From positions 207,697-271,696 of the forward strand of contig NZ_WUYX01000069.1 of the NCBI RefSeq assembly GCF_009834785.1: a DNA stretch of 64,000 nt, written 5' to 3'. Positions 45,638-53,781 of this stretch are shown one piece after another. Every line of letters begins with the position of its first letter. Position 1 is the stretch's first letter. The position numbers and the translations under genes are program-made. The DNA comes from Natronorubrum halalkaliphilum (GTDB lineage Archaea; Halobacteriota; Halobacteria; Halobacteriales; Natrialbaceae). Under the pieces are notes generated by a model, which saw nothing but the letters and a program-made list of their open reading frames with translations, was not told where the DNA came from and made no database searches.

Positions 45638-46618
45638 ATGAGCGAAACCACCACTGCCGTCGTTCTGGCCGGCGGCTACGCGACGCGACTGTGGCCGATC
45701 ACGAAGCATCGACCGAAGATGTTTCTCCCGCTGGGCGAGACGACCGTCGTCGATCGGATCTACGCCGAACTCGAGGACGTCAGCCGGATCGACGAGGTCT
45801 ACGTCAGTACGAACGAACGGTTCGCCCCAGACTTCGAGGCCCACCTCGCGGACAGTCCCTACGAGAAGCCGCGCCTGTCAGTCGAGGAGACGAAGGCCGA
45901 AGACGAGAAGTTCGGCGTCGTCGCTGCGCTCGAGCAACTGATCGACCGCGAGGGGATCGACGACGACCTGCTGGTGATCGCGGGCGATAACCTGTTCGAC
46001 TTCGAGGTCGCGGACTTCCTCGCGTTCGCCGACCGAGTGGATGGGCCCACGATCGCCGCTCACGACGTTGACTCGCCAGATCGGGCGTCGTCCTACGGCG
46101 TGCTCGAACTAGACGGCGACCGGATCGTTCGCTTTCAGGAGAAACCGGCCGAACCGGAGAGTACGCTCGTCTCGGCCGGCTGTTATGCGTTCCCCCGTGA
46201 GACGCTGTCGCTGTTCTCGTCGTATCTCGAGATGGGAAACGATCCGGACGAACCCGGCTGGTTCGTCCAGTGGCTCCAGAACCAGGAACCGACCTACGCA
46301 TTCACCTTCGAGGACGCGTGGTTCGACATCGGCACCCGGGCGAGTTACCTCGACGCCGTCGACTGGTACCTCGATGGCGAGTCGCGAGTCAGCGAGTCGA
46401 CGACGATCCGACGCAGCAAGATCCACGAAGGCGTCCACGTGATGTCGGGTGCCACACTCGTCGACGCCGAGGTCGAACGATCGGTAGTTTTCCCCGAGGC
46501 GGACCTCGAATCGACGACCATACGGCGATCTATCGTCGACGAAGGCGCGAAAATCAGCGGCTACGACCTCAATCGTGCGCTGATCGGGGCGCACACGCGG
46601 TTGCCGGACGAACCGTGA
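45638..46618 (+). CDS. sugar-1-phosphate nucleotidyltransferase
   Basis: This 326-residue NDP-sugar pyrophosphorylase has AVVLAGGYATRLWPITKHRPKMFLPLGE at the N-terminus with the NTP-binding Arg and Lys, the metal-binding IAGDNLFDF and a C-terminal left-handed beta-helix of hexapeptide repeats (STTIRRSKIHEGVHVMSGA). It makes a nucleotide-activated sugar such as dTDP- or UDP-glucose from the sugar 1-phosphate. The sixth gene of the central-carbon island by direction, it could supply the donor for TreT or for protein glycosylation. Confidence 0.9.
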   Translation: MSETTTAVVLAGGYATRLWPITKHRPKMFLPLGETTVVDRIYAELEDVSRIDEVYVSTNERFAPDFEAHLADSPYEKPRLSVEETKAEDEKFGVVAALEQLIDREGIDDDLLVIAGDNLFDFEVADFLAFADRVDGPTIAAHDVDSPDRASSYGVLELDGDRIVRFQEKPAEPESTLVSAGCYAFPRETLSLFSSYLEMGNDPDEPGWFVQWLQNQEPTYAFTFEDAWFDIGTRASYLDAVDWYLDGESRVSESTTIRRSKIHEGVHVMSGATLVDAEVERSVVFPEADLESTTIRRSIVDEGAKISGYDLNRALIGAHTRLPDEP

Positions 46619-46636
46619 CGTCGTCTTCGTCCCCGT

Positions 46637-46858
46637 TCATCCGCTACGCCACGCGGCCGTGAAGGTGACGTACAGGCCGACGCCGAGTATCAACAGCAGG
46701 TAAAACGCCCACTGGGGCCACCCGGTCCCGAGAAAGATCAGCGTCAAGAAGACGACCCAGCAGGTGAGGATGAGTAGATCACCGACAAGTCGGGCGATGG
46801 ATCTCACGATCCCAGGTTGGTCGGAACGATCGGAGCCGGTGTGGGTATCGGTTGCCAT
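46637..46858 (-). CDS. small two-helix membrane protein
   Basis: This is a 73-residue protein with a short polar N-terminus and two hydrophobic helices (LVGDLLILTCWVVFLTLIFLG and FYLLLILGVGLYVTF). It has no catalytic motif. It converges with the sugar nucleotidyltransferase gene. Similar short DUF-type membrane proteins are frequent in haloarchaea. Function unknown. Confidence 0.65.
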   Translation of the reverse strand: MATDTHTGSDRSDQPGIVRSIARLVGDLLILTCWVVFLTLIFLGTGWPQWAFYLLLILGVGLYVTFTAAWRSG

Positions 46859-46919
46859 GAGTTAGTGGAGATGTGTTGGGAGGGAGGTGGGTGTGAAGCC
46901 TGTTTACAGTTCGGTGCAG

Positions 46920-48092
46920 TTAGAAGTGATAGCCGTACATCTCGGTCATTCGATAGGCACCGACGCCCCAGACGTAGCTCTGTCCCGGCCACCAGGTTCG
47001 AGCGTTGTTGAAGCCCGCGACGAGGACGTCCTCGTCGGCACCCACCGGATCGTCATAGTAGCTGACCGAGCCGCTGTCGCCGTCGGTGAGATCCATCTCG
47101 CCGCCCCAACGAATCTGCCCGCGTCGGCAGAAATCGTCAGTAAAGCAGGTGACGGCGTCGATTCCCTGTATCTTCCCAGTCGTGTGTCCGGTTACGGCCC
47201 CGACTTTCTCGAGGTTTTCGCCGCGAGCGATGAGGTCGGCGAGCCCGTATCGGGTGAGCTGACCGCGGACGCGAGTCGGCGACGGCGTGTCGAGCGCGGT
47301 CGATGGCTCGATCTGCCCGCCGGGAGCGACGGTAACGATGTCCTCGACAGGGTGGGAGTGCTCGACCGTTCCCAGCTCCACGGTGTCCGCTTCTTGCAGC
47401 GGAAGACTTAGCTGATCGCTGTCCGGCTCGGCTCCACCTTCGAAGGCGTGTTCGGCTGTCACGAAGAGTTGCTGGTCGCCGTCGGGATCGTACAATACGG
47501 GTCCGAGTGTCGCAATACTTCCGGAGGTTTCACAGGCGACACCGCCCGGAACGGAGCCACCCGAGATGGACCCGAGGATCCGCGGATCGAAGTCGTCGGG
47601 TCCTTCTTCCAGATCTTCGATATCGACGATCGTTTCGATATTGAAGGACACGCCGTCGAGAAGTCCGTCGAACGTCTCTCGCAACGAGTCGGCCCCGCTG
47701 TCGATGCCGACGGAGATCGATGCGGAGCCGCTTTCGTACGAGCCGGGCACGACCGCGCTGCCGAGATAGCCCGTAAACGCCCGCTGTGCCAACAGTTCGT
47801 TTATTTCGAGCGCCTTCTCGACCGCGGCGTACCACTCCGCCGGGACATATCGCGTGCGCTCCTCGAGCGACAACGGATCCTCGGGATCGGATCTGACGAA
47901 CGCAGTGACGATCGGCACCTCGCCGTCGTCGGCTGCGAGGAAGTCGTCGACCCCAAGAAACTGGGCGACGCCGAGTGCGTAGCCGCCGGTAGCGAGGGTC
48001 CGGAGAAATTCGCGACGGTCCATACCTGCGTCGAGCCGGTCACGAAGTGTCGCGATCCGGTGGACGAGATGCTCTGTGTGTGTGCCTTCCAT
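46920..48092 (-). CDS. Tat-exported chymotrypsin-like serine protease
   Basis: The 390-residue protein has a twin-arginine signal DRREFLRTLATGGYALG (residues 25-41) and a mature part that looks like an S1-type serine protease. A candidate triad is His215 in TAEHAF, Asp251 in EDIVTVAP and Ser340 in DGDSGSVSYY, with spacings of 36 and 89 residues compared with 45 and 93 in chymotrypsin. No pro-domain is obvious. The start at 48092 adds 23 residues before the signal; MDRREF at 48023 is an equally possible start. It is expected to act outside the cell, but no substrate is known. Confidence 0.75.
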   Translation of the reverse strand: MEGTHTEHLVHRIATLRDRLDAGMDRREFLRTLATGGYALGVAQFLGVDDFLAADDGEVPIVTAFVRSDPEDPLSLEERTRYVPAEWYAAVEKALEINELLAQRAFTGYLGSAVVPGSYESGSASISVGIDSGADSLRETFDGLLDGVSFNIETIVDIEDLEEGPDDFDPRILGSISGGSVPGGVACETSGSIATLGPVLYDPDGDQQLFVTAEHAFEGGAEPDSDQLSLPLQEADTVELGTVEHSHPVEDIVTVAPGGQIEPSTALDTPSPTRVRGQLTRYGLADLIARGENLEKVGAVTGHTTGKIQGIDAVTCFTDDFCRRGQIRWGGEMDLTDGDSGSVSYYDDPVGADEDVLVAGFNNARTWWPGQSYVWGVGAYRMTEMYGYHF

Positions 48093-48632
48093 ACCGCGGT
48101 GCTGAAACTCAGCTGTGCGTTCGCCCCGTGACGCCTAAGCTAATGTTCACGTACACGGGCATCGTTCACCTAGCGTGTATGACGCCGAAAGCGGCGAAAC
48201 CGATTGTGCCTGCAATTGCTGCTCGCGGTTCAGCCCCTGCTCGTACTCCGTCCGATATCCGCGCCGGCTCCGGTGTATCACACGAGCGCGATCCGTAGCG
48301 CGGTCCGTGATCAAAGGTTCATCTCCGGACGGCTCACCGGCGGTTCGAGTCTCGAGCGGACGTGAAACGGCGATGATATATCTGCCCCAATATAATAGCT
48401 GAACGACTGAACGCAAGCGTTGGTGTCGAGAGCCCGTCGACCACTATCTGTCTCCGTGTTGGTGACCACGGAGGCAGCGACTCACTCCCGATCGGTTCGC
48501 GTCTCCACGACACGCGATCCTCCTCATCCCCTCGTGGCGAGCTCTGAACGATCAGTGGCGGTCGGAGACCGGACCATTTTCTCCTCTTCGCCGTACCGCT
48601 TCCCTATAGTAACAACTGGAGCTATATAGACA

Positions 48633-48696
48633 CTGATCGCACTGTCCACGGTTCTCACCCTTCGGACTCCAAACCGCGCCCCCGTCGTGCGATCAG
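48633..48696. repeat. 10-bp inverted repeat, 44-nt loop
   Basis: CTGATCGCAC (48633-48642) and GTGCGATCAG (48687-48696) are perfect complements. With a TATA-like element TATATAG at 48623-48629 just upstream, the repeat would fold as a hairpin early in any transcript started there. No open frame downstream on that strand is convincing, so a small RNA is one possibility. Confidence 0.45.
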
Positions 48697-48797
48697 GTGT
48701 GGGTTGACTTTCAGTGGCTACTGTAGCCTCCGTAGTAGTCACGCCCGTTGCTGGTGGTGTTCGGGGCGGTGACTGAGGCGTTCGTCGACGCTATTGA

Positions 48798-48847
48798 TAC
48801 AGGTCTTTGTCACCGCTACTGGTACAGGTGTTCGTCACCGCTACTGA
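48798..48847 (+). repeat. two-copy 25-bp tandem repeat
   Basis: Two adjacent units, TACAGGTCTTTGTCACCGCT at 48798 and TACAGGTGTTCGTCACCGCT at 48823, each continue ACTGG/ACTGA. They match at 22 of 25 positions. The repeat lies in the gene-poor region and has no other copies in this window that I noticed. Confidence 0.65.
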
Positions 48848-49365
48848 CGCTGTCAAGCGAACCCGTCGACAGTATGCACGGATTACGCCGTGAGAAGGGT
48901 CCCGTTCGAGCCGCTCAGTCCAGTTCTCCCGAACAGCTCGCTCTTTGCGCCGGTGTGAGTGTTCCGCCTGCGCGGAACCGGCCACCGCAGGTCGCGGGAC
49001 AGACGGTGTGGTCAACCACTCCTTACACCCTCGTAATCGTGGTCTCCAGCCGGGCGACTGATTCGTTGGTCAGCTGACTGACACGGACTGCTATACCGAG
49101 TTACTGGTGCAACTACGGCAACTGTGGGTGTCCCGGTACCGACAGACAGGAGGCCGTCCGCGCTACGAGGGCTGAAGGACGCTGTCGCTCGAGTGAACCG
49201 CGTCCGAGACCTTTTCAGACCGTTTCACGGTCGTTACCGGTGTTTTACGATCGCTGTGGATCGGCTACGCCTGCCATAACAATACCACCAGTGGTGAAAC
49301 CGTCACGTGCTGCATTCCCGACGGTCAACCGCAGTGGTCACCGGTTCGACTCCGGTGGGGAGGCT

Positions 49366-49716
49366 ATGAGTTCGGACAGCGCGCATCTGCGCTATCAGTT
49401 ACCAGGTGATATTACGCCGGCCGCCCTCGAGCGGTTTTGTTGGGTACTTGTGGGACTCTCACTCGTTGGCGACATCGTCACGACGTTCGTCGGGCTTCAC
49501 CTCGGACTGGCGGAATCCAACCCCGTCGCTCGCAGTGCGATCGAAGGGTACGGTCTGGCAGGGATGCTCGCACTGAAGGCGCTCGCTATCGGCGTCGGAC
49601 TGGTCTGTCGGCCCATGCTTCCTAAAGCCTATCGCCCGATCGTTCCGGCAGGGCTCGCGATTCCCTGGACGATTGCCGTCTTCATCAATCTCTACATGAT
49701 CTCACTGACGATCTGA
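49366..49716 (+). CDS. DUF5658-like four-helix membrane protein
   Basis: This is a 116-residue membrane protein, starting MSSDSAHLRYQLPG at an ATG (49366), with about four hydrophobic helices including WVLVGLSLVGDIVTTFVGLHLGL with the conserved D and E-S-N residues of the DUF5658 family, and AGLAIPWTIAVFINLYMISL. The motif D-x-x-T-T plus ESNP is typical for this family of unknown function. It is isolated, with the gene-poor region upstream. Confidence 0.75.
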   Translation: MSSDSAHLRYQLPGDITPAALERFCWVLVGLSLVGDIVTTFVGLHLGLAESNPVARSAIEGYGLAGMLALKALAIGVGLVCRPMLPKAYRPIVPAGLAIPWTIAVFINLYMISLTI

Positions 49717-49812
49717 GACGGTTTACTGTAATCAATTACCACCGATCACCGACCCCGTCCCTGGTGGTCGGCGGTACATAGTCACAGCCATCCGTATGAG
49801 TGCACTCGAGCG

Positions 49813-50571
49813 TCAGTCTGGTGACTCGTGCTCGAGGGTGACATCCTCGTCCGTGGAGGCATTCGACTGAGACCCGGTCGGAGATCCAGATTGCGATTCG
49901 GATTCGAGTCCGGGTTCGGGTTTGGATCCGGCTCGAGAGCGGACAGTTCCCTCCCTCCGTCCCTCGGATTCACCCTTCAGCGAGGATCGGATCGCTCGCA
50001 GTTCCGTGAGGATTTCCTCGAGTATCTCGTCGGTCGATCGCTCCGCTGGCGGCGTTGTCGGCCGATCGCTGTTCCGGTCGCGAGAAACGCGACTGCTAAT
50101 CAGTTGTTGGATTTCGCGGGGGTTCGGGACGGAGTTGAACCGCATCTCGACGCCGGAGCCCCCGGCGGAACTGACCTCGACGTGACCGTAGCCAAAGCGT
50201 GCCCCAAGCGCACTCTGGCTGTAGGACGTGTTCTGAACCTTCTCGAAGTCGATTCGCTTGACATCGCGCGAAAGGACGCCGTGTTTCGCGTAGAGCCCGC
50301 TGGAGGTGACGACGTAGTCCGTGTTGCGAACCCGGAGGACGGCCCAGGCGACGACCGGCACGGTGAGCAGCCCCAGGAAACCCGCGATAGCCAATCCGGC
50401 AATCGTATTAAACGGGACGACGCCGAGTGCGAGTACCGGCAGGATGAGCAGAATCGCCGTCGGCGCAATCGTCCGCCGGTCCGGCCCGCCAGCCCAGAGG
50501 ACCGATTCGCCGTCCAGTGAGAGCCACTCGAGGTTCCGGTCGTGCTCGTCGGGAGCCGTTGATTCGGTCAT
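49813..50571 (-). CDS. bacterial PH domain membrane protein
   Basis: This is a 252-residue protein with two hydrophobic helices (residues 35-80) followed by a bacterial PH-like (YdbT/bPH2) domain: NTDYVVTSSGLYAKHGVLSRDVKRIDFEKVQNTSYSQS and FGYGHVEVSSAGG. The last 90 residues are acidic, with a predicted coiled segment (TDEILEEILTELRAIRSSL). The start at 50571 (MTESTAPDEHD) is preferred over 50598. Such proteins are involved in membrane homeostasis in bacteria; the haloarchaeal role is unknown. Confidence 0.82.
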   Translation of the reverse strand: MTESTAPDEHDRNLEWLSLDGESVLWAGGPDRRTIAPTAILLILPVLALGVVPFNTIAGLAIAGFLGLLTVPVVAWAVLRVRNTDYVVTSSGLYAKHGVLSRDVKRIDFEKVQNTSYSQSALGARFGYGHVEVSSAGGSGVEMRFNSVPNPREIQQLISSRVSRDRNSDRPTTPPAERSTDEILEEILTELRAIRSSLKGESEGRREGTVRSRAGSKPEPGLESESQSGSPTGSQSNASTDEDVTLEHESPD

Positions 50572-50749
50572 TGGTTCGGAATCGCCCGGCCACCACAAAA
50601 GCGTCGTGTTCGCGCCGACTCGCTTATCGCACTCGAGCGCCTCAGTCTAGTTGCGTCCCACCGAAACGGCACGGTTCACCCTCAACCACGTCCCGTTACT
50701 CTGTCCGCGGTGTCCGAAGCACCGGCGCGGATCCGGGTTCGATCGAGTA

Positions 50750-50780
50750 TGCAAATATTGCACGAACCTAATCGAATTAG
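50750..50780. promoter_or_regulatory. paired 13-bp palindromes upstream of glutamate dehydrogenase
   Basis: Two perfect 5-3-5 palindromes lie side by side: TGCAA-ATA-TTGCA (50750-50762) and CTAAT-CGA-ATTAG (50768-50780), with centres 18 bp apart. They are 117-147 bp upstream of the ATG at 50897, before the TATA-like GGTTATC at 50785-50791. A 5-3-5 dyad is typical of Lrp/AsnC-type sites, which would suit regulation of nitrogen metabolism. The first half-site resembles one in the cox promoter. Confidence 0.5.
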
Positions 50781-50896
50781 CAAGGGTTATCCTTTCGGCT
50801 GGGAAATCCGTTTCATCAGTACCCGAAGTGACTCGCTATTGGGGCGGTGCCGTCGAGAGACGCACCGACGATCCCCGCTTTGGGCAACCCACTACA

Positions 50897-52177
50897 ATGA
50901 CATCAGCGCCACCCACATCGGAATCGGAACCGGAAGAGGAGAGTGCCGTCGAGACAGCCCGCCGCCAACTCGAGCGCGCAGCCGCACACCTCGACGTCGA
51001 CGACGGGATCGTCGAACGGCTTCGGCATCCGACGAGCGTCTACCGCATGACGATCCCCCTCGAGCGCGACGACGGAACGCGGGAGATGTTCACGGGGTAT
51101 CGAGCCCACCACGACGGCGTCCGTGGACCGTACAAGGGTGGAATCCGCTACCATCCGGACGTCACCGAGGAGGAGTCCGTCGGCCTGTCGATGTGGATGA
51201 CCTGGAAGTGCGCCGTGATGGACCTCCCCTTCGGCGGTGCGAAGGGGGGTGTCGTCGTCAACCCGAAGGAGCTCAGCAACAAGGAGAAAGAGCGCCTTAC
51301 CCGTCGCTTTGCCGAGGAACTGCGGCCGATGATCGGCCCGATGAAGGATATCCCCGCGCCGGATATGGGTACGGATCCCGAGACGATGGCGTGGTTCATG
51401 GACGCCTACTCGATGCAGGAAGGCCAAACCGAACCCGGCGTCGTCACCGGCAAGCCGCCCGTCGTCGGCGGCTCCTACGGCCGCGAGGAAGCGCCCGGAC
51501 GGAGCGTCGGCATCATCACGCGAGAGGCGATCGACTACTACGACTGGGATCGCGAGGACACGACTGTCGCCGTCCAGGGATTCGGCAGCGTCGGCGCGAA
51601 CGCCGCTCGCTACCTCGACGACCTCGGTGCCTCCGTCGTCGCCGTCTCGGACGTCAACGGCGCGATCTACGACCCCGACGGACTCGATACGAACGACGTG
51701 GAAGACCACGACGAGACGCCGGGAATGGTCTCGGGCTACGACGCGCCCCAGTCGCTCACGAACGAGGAACTCCTCGAACTCGACGTCGATGTGCTTATCC
51801 CGGCCGCGATCGGCAACGTTCTGACCGCCGAAAACGCCAACAACGTCAATGCAGAGATGATCGTCGAAGGCGCCAACGGACCGACGACCTCGGCCGCCGA
51901 TCAGATCTTCGAAGAGCGCGGGATCAACGTCATTCCGGACATCATCGCCAACGCCGGCGGGGTGACGGTCAGTTACTTCGAGTGGCTCCAGGACATCAAC
52001 CGTCGCAAGTGGCGTCTCGAGCGCGTCAACGAGGAACTCGAGACCGAGATGCTCCGGGCCTGGAACGCCGTTCGCTCGGAGTACGAAGCGCGGGACGTAA
52101 CCTGGCGCGACGCGACCTACATCGTCGCCCTCGAGCGGATCGCTGAGGCACACGAGACGCGCGGGCTCTGGCCGTAG
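50897..52177 (+). CDS. gdhA: glutamate dehydrogenase (first paralogue)
   Basis: The 426-residue enzyme interconverts glutamate and 2-oxoglutarate plus ammonia. It has [13 protein letters not shown] and [15 protein letters not shown] with the catalytic lysines, [13 protein letters not shown] for dinucleotide binding and the C-terminal [14 protein letters not shown]. In-frame sequence upstream to 50651 is basic and Cys-rich, so I chose the ATG at 50897. A second, clearly related copy lies at 57087 on the other side of the origin. Cofactor choice (NAD or NADP) is not obvious from the motifs. Confidence 0.94.
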   Translation: MTSAPPTSESEPEEESAVETARRQLERAAAHLDVDDGIVERLRHPTSVYRMTIPLERDDGTREMFTGYRAHHDGVRGPYKGGIRYHPDVTEEESVGLSMWMTWKCAVMDLPFGGAKGGVVVNPKELSNKEKERLTRRFAEELRPMIGPMKDIPAPDMGTDPETMAWFMDAYSMQEGQTEPGVVTGKPPVVGGSYGREEAPGRSVGIITREAIDYYDWDREDTTVAVQGFGSVGANAARYLDDLGASVVAVSDVNGAIYDPDGLDTNDVEDHDETPGMVSGYDAPQSLTNEELLELDVDVLIPAAIGNVLTAENANNVNAEMIVEGANGPTTSAADQIFEERGINVIPDIIANAGGVTVSYFEWLQDINRRKWRLERVNEELETEMLRAWNAVRSEYEARDVTWRDATYIVALERIAEAHETRGLWP

Positions 52178-52247
52178 TCGGGTCGGTTTCGAGAATCGAC
52201 TTCGTGGCTGAACGCTTCGAGTCGCCGGGCAAACGACTCGCATCCCA

Positions 52248-52269
52248 CACCCCTCGTTCAGACTGAAAC
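52248..52269 (-). repeat. origin recognition box-like repeat (distal copy)
   Basis: CACCCCTCGTTCAGACTGAA reads on the minus strand as a near copy of the repeat family at the origin, differing in one base of the TTCAGA part. It lies 3 kb away from the other copies, between the 3' ends of gdhA and the beta-propeller gene. It may be a distal ORB or a relic. Confidence 0.6.
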
Positions 52270-52414
52270 GGCGCTGTTCATCCCCGTCCACGGTGGGGCG
52301 GGGCATCCGCCTTGTTTCCGTTTTGAAATCCTTGGGGAGTCACCACCGTGGCAGGCCAGTAACTGAACGGTGACCCTTTCGAAGTCACGATCGACCGATT
52401 TGTCGAACTGCTGA

Positions 52415-53554
52415 TCAAGTCGCATCGTGATGTCCGAGTGTCCCGTGTTCGATCCGCGAGTCCTCGCTCGAGCCACTGACACTCGCATCCAGTGCGTACA
52501 CGTTGTGGTTATAGCTCCCGACAAAGAGGGTATCATCTACCACTGTCGGCGATGATTCGATCTTCCCAAGGTTTCTGGCGACCCACCGTTCCGAGCCGTC
52601 TTGCAGATCCAGTGCGTGGATTTGACCGCCGAGGCTACCGACGATGGCTGTGCTATCGACTACCGTCGGCGACGACCAGACTCCGGCATCGGTCTCAACC
52701 GTCCACATCTCCGCCCCCGTAGCCGCATCCAGCGCGTACAGGGTCGTATCCTCGGGCTCACGATACTCTCCGCTGCCGATGAAAACGGTCCCATCGGCCA
52801 CCGTCGGCGACGACCAGATACCGCCTCCGGTCTCAACCGTCCAGATTTCCACCCCCGTAGCCGCATCCAAGGCGTAGACAGTCCGGTCCCAGCTTCCGAC
52901 GAAGACCGTCCCGTCTACCACCGTGGGCGACGACTGGACCCAGCTACCGGTTTCGAACGCCCAGCGTTCGGAGCCCTCTTCGGCAGTTACCGCGTAGACG
53001 TGGTTGTCGTGACTCCCGACGTAGACGGTACCGTCAACTACCACGGGCGACGATCGGACCCAGCTACCGGTTTCGAACGCCCAGCGTTCGGAGCCGTCTT
53101 CGGCGTTTAACGCGTACACACAGTGGTCAGTGCCGCCGACGAAGACGGTCCCATTGGCCACTGCCGGCGACGAATAGAACGACCAACTGCCGATATCGAA
53201 CGCCCACCGTTCCGTGCCGTCCTCGACATCCAGTGCGTACAGTTTGTCGCTCCCGACGAAGACGGTGTCATCTACGACTCTCGGAGACGCCCAGATCTGA
53301 TCGCCGGTGTCGAACGTCCACTGCTCCTCGCCATCGTTCGCGTTCAGTGCGTACAGCGACCGATCCGAACTGCCCACGAAGACCGTTCCATCCACTACTG
53401 TCGGTGATGATCTGATCCGAAAGTCGGTTCCGAACCACCAGCGTTTGCGATTCGCTTCGGATGAGCGTAAACACCCACCGAGAGCCGCGGAAACACCAAT
53501 TCCGAGCGTAGTCAGGTAGGCTCGGCGAGAGGAGGTCGGTCTTTTCGGTCGCAC
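52415..53554 (-). CDS. PQQ/BamB-like beta-propeller lipoprotein
   Basis: The 379-residue protein starts at a GTG with a twin-arginine signal SSRRAYLTTLG and a lipobox GGCL, so it should be a surface lipoprotein. The mature part consists of eight blades of about 40 residues, each of the form SSPTVVDGTVFVGS followed by LYALNAEDGSERWAFETG, the PQQ-binding-like (BamB) propeller. No cofactor-binding residues can be assigned, and PQQ dependence is doubtful. A TATA box on the minus strand (53576-53583) supports the start, leaderless. Confidence 0.88.
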   Translation of the reverse strand: MRPKRPTSSRRAYLTTLGIGVSAALGGCLRSSEANRKRWWFGTDFRIRSSPTVVDGTVFVGSSDRSLYALNANDGEEQWTFDTGDQIWASPRVVDDTVFVGSDKLYALDVEDGTERWAFDIGSWSFYSSPAVANGTVFVGGTDHCVYALNAEDGSERWAFETGSWVRSSPVVVDGTVYVGSHDNHVYAVTAEEGSERWAFETGSWVQSSPTVVDGTVFVGSWDRTVYALDAATGVEIWTVETGGGIWSSPTVADGTVFIGSGEYREPEDTTLYALDAATGAEMWTVETDAGVWSSPTVVDSTAIVGSLGGQIHALDLQDGSERWVARNLGKIESSPTVVDDTLFVGSYNHNVYALDASVSGSSEDSRIEHGTLGHHDAT

Positions 53555-53575
53555 GGTACGGATCGTGTTGGGACC

Positions 53576-53583
53576 ATTATAAA
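53576..53583 (-). promoter_or_regulatory. TATA box of the beta-propeller lipoprotein gene
   Basis: TTTATAAT on the minus strand lies 22-29 nt upstream of the GTG at 53554. This spacing supports that start and implies leaderless transcription. Confidence 0.55.
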
Positions 53584-53781
53584 CACACGGGTCCAGAATG
53601 AATATTTCTTCGCATTCGGTTTCATACTCGCGAGAATACCCTAAAAAATAGTTCGGCAGAGCCAGTGAAACGGATCTGGAGCCACTCGTCGGTGAGCGGC
53701 CGGACGAAAGCGCCGAAAGACACCAACAATCGCGGTCGGAGTCACCGTCAGTTCAGGTACCTTCCTCGCGAAACCCCGGCC

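Larger units (their letters stand above)
48093..49365. other. gene-poor region with repeats
   Basis: About 1.27 kb has no coding sequence I can support on either strand. Open frames in it are short, basic and unlike haloarchaeal proteins. It contains TATA-like elements at 48375-48380 and 48622-48628, a 10-bp inverted repeat (48633-48696) and a 25-bp tandem repeat (48798-48847). It may be decayed sequence, a non-coding transcript locus, or both. Confidence 0.55.

Noticed and set aside
48524-48742. 72-residue minus-strand frame in the gene-poor region
   Set aside because: Basic, Thr/Arg-rich composition and no family resemblance. It spans the inverted repeat at 48633-48696.
49341-49362. T-arm-like sequence CCGGTTCGACTCCGG suggesting a tRNA or tRNA remnant
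   Set aside because: No acceptor stem, D-arm or anticodon arm can be drawn upstream, and the segment lies directly before the start of the DUF5658-like gene.
50675-50690. Degenerate ORB-like sequence GTTCACCCTCAACCAC upstream of gdhA
   Set aside because: Only about 12 of 16 positions fit the repeat and the G-string is missing. Better explained by chance.
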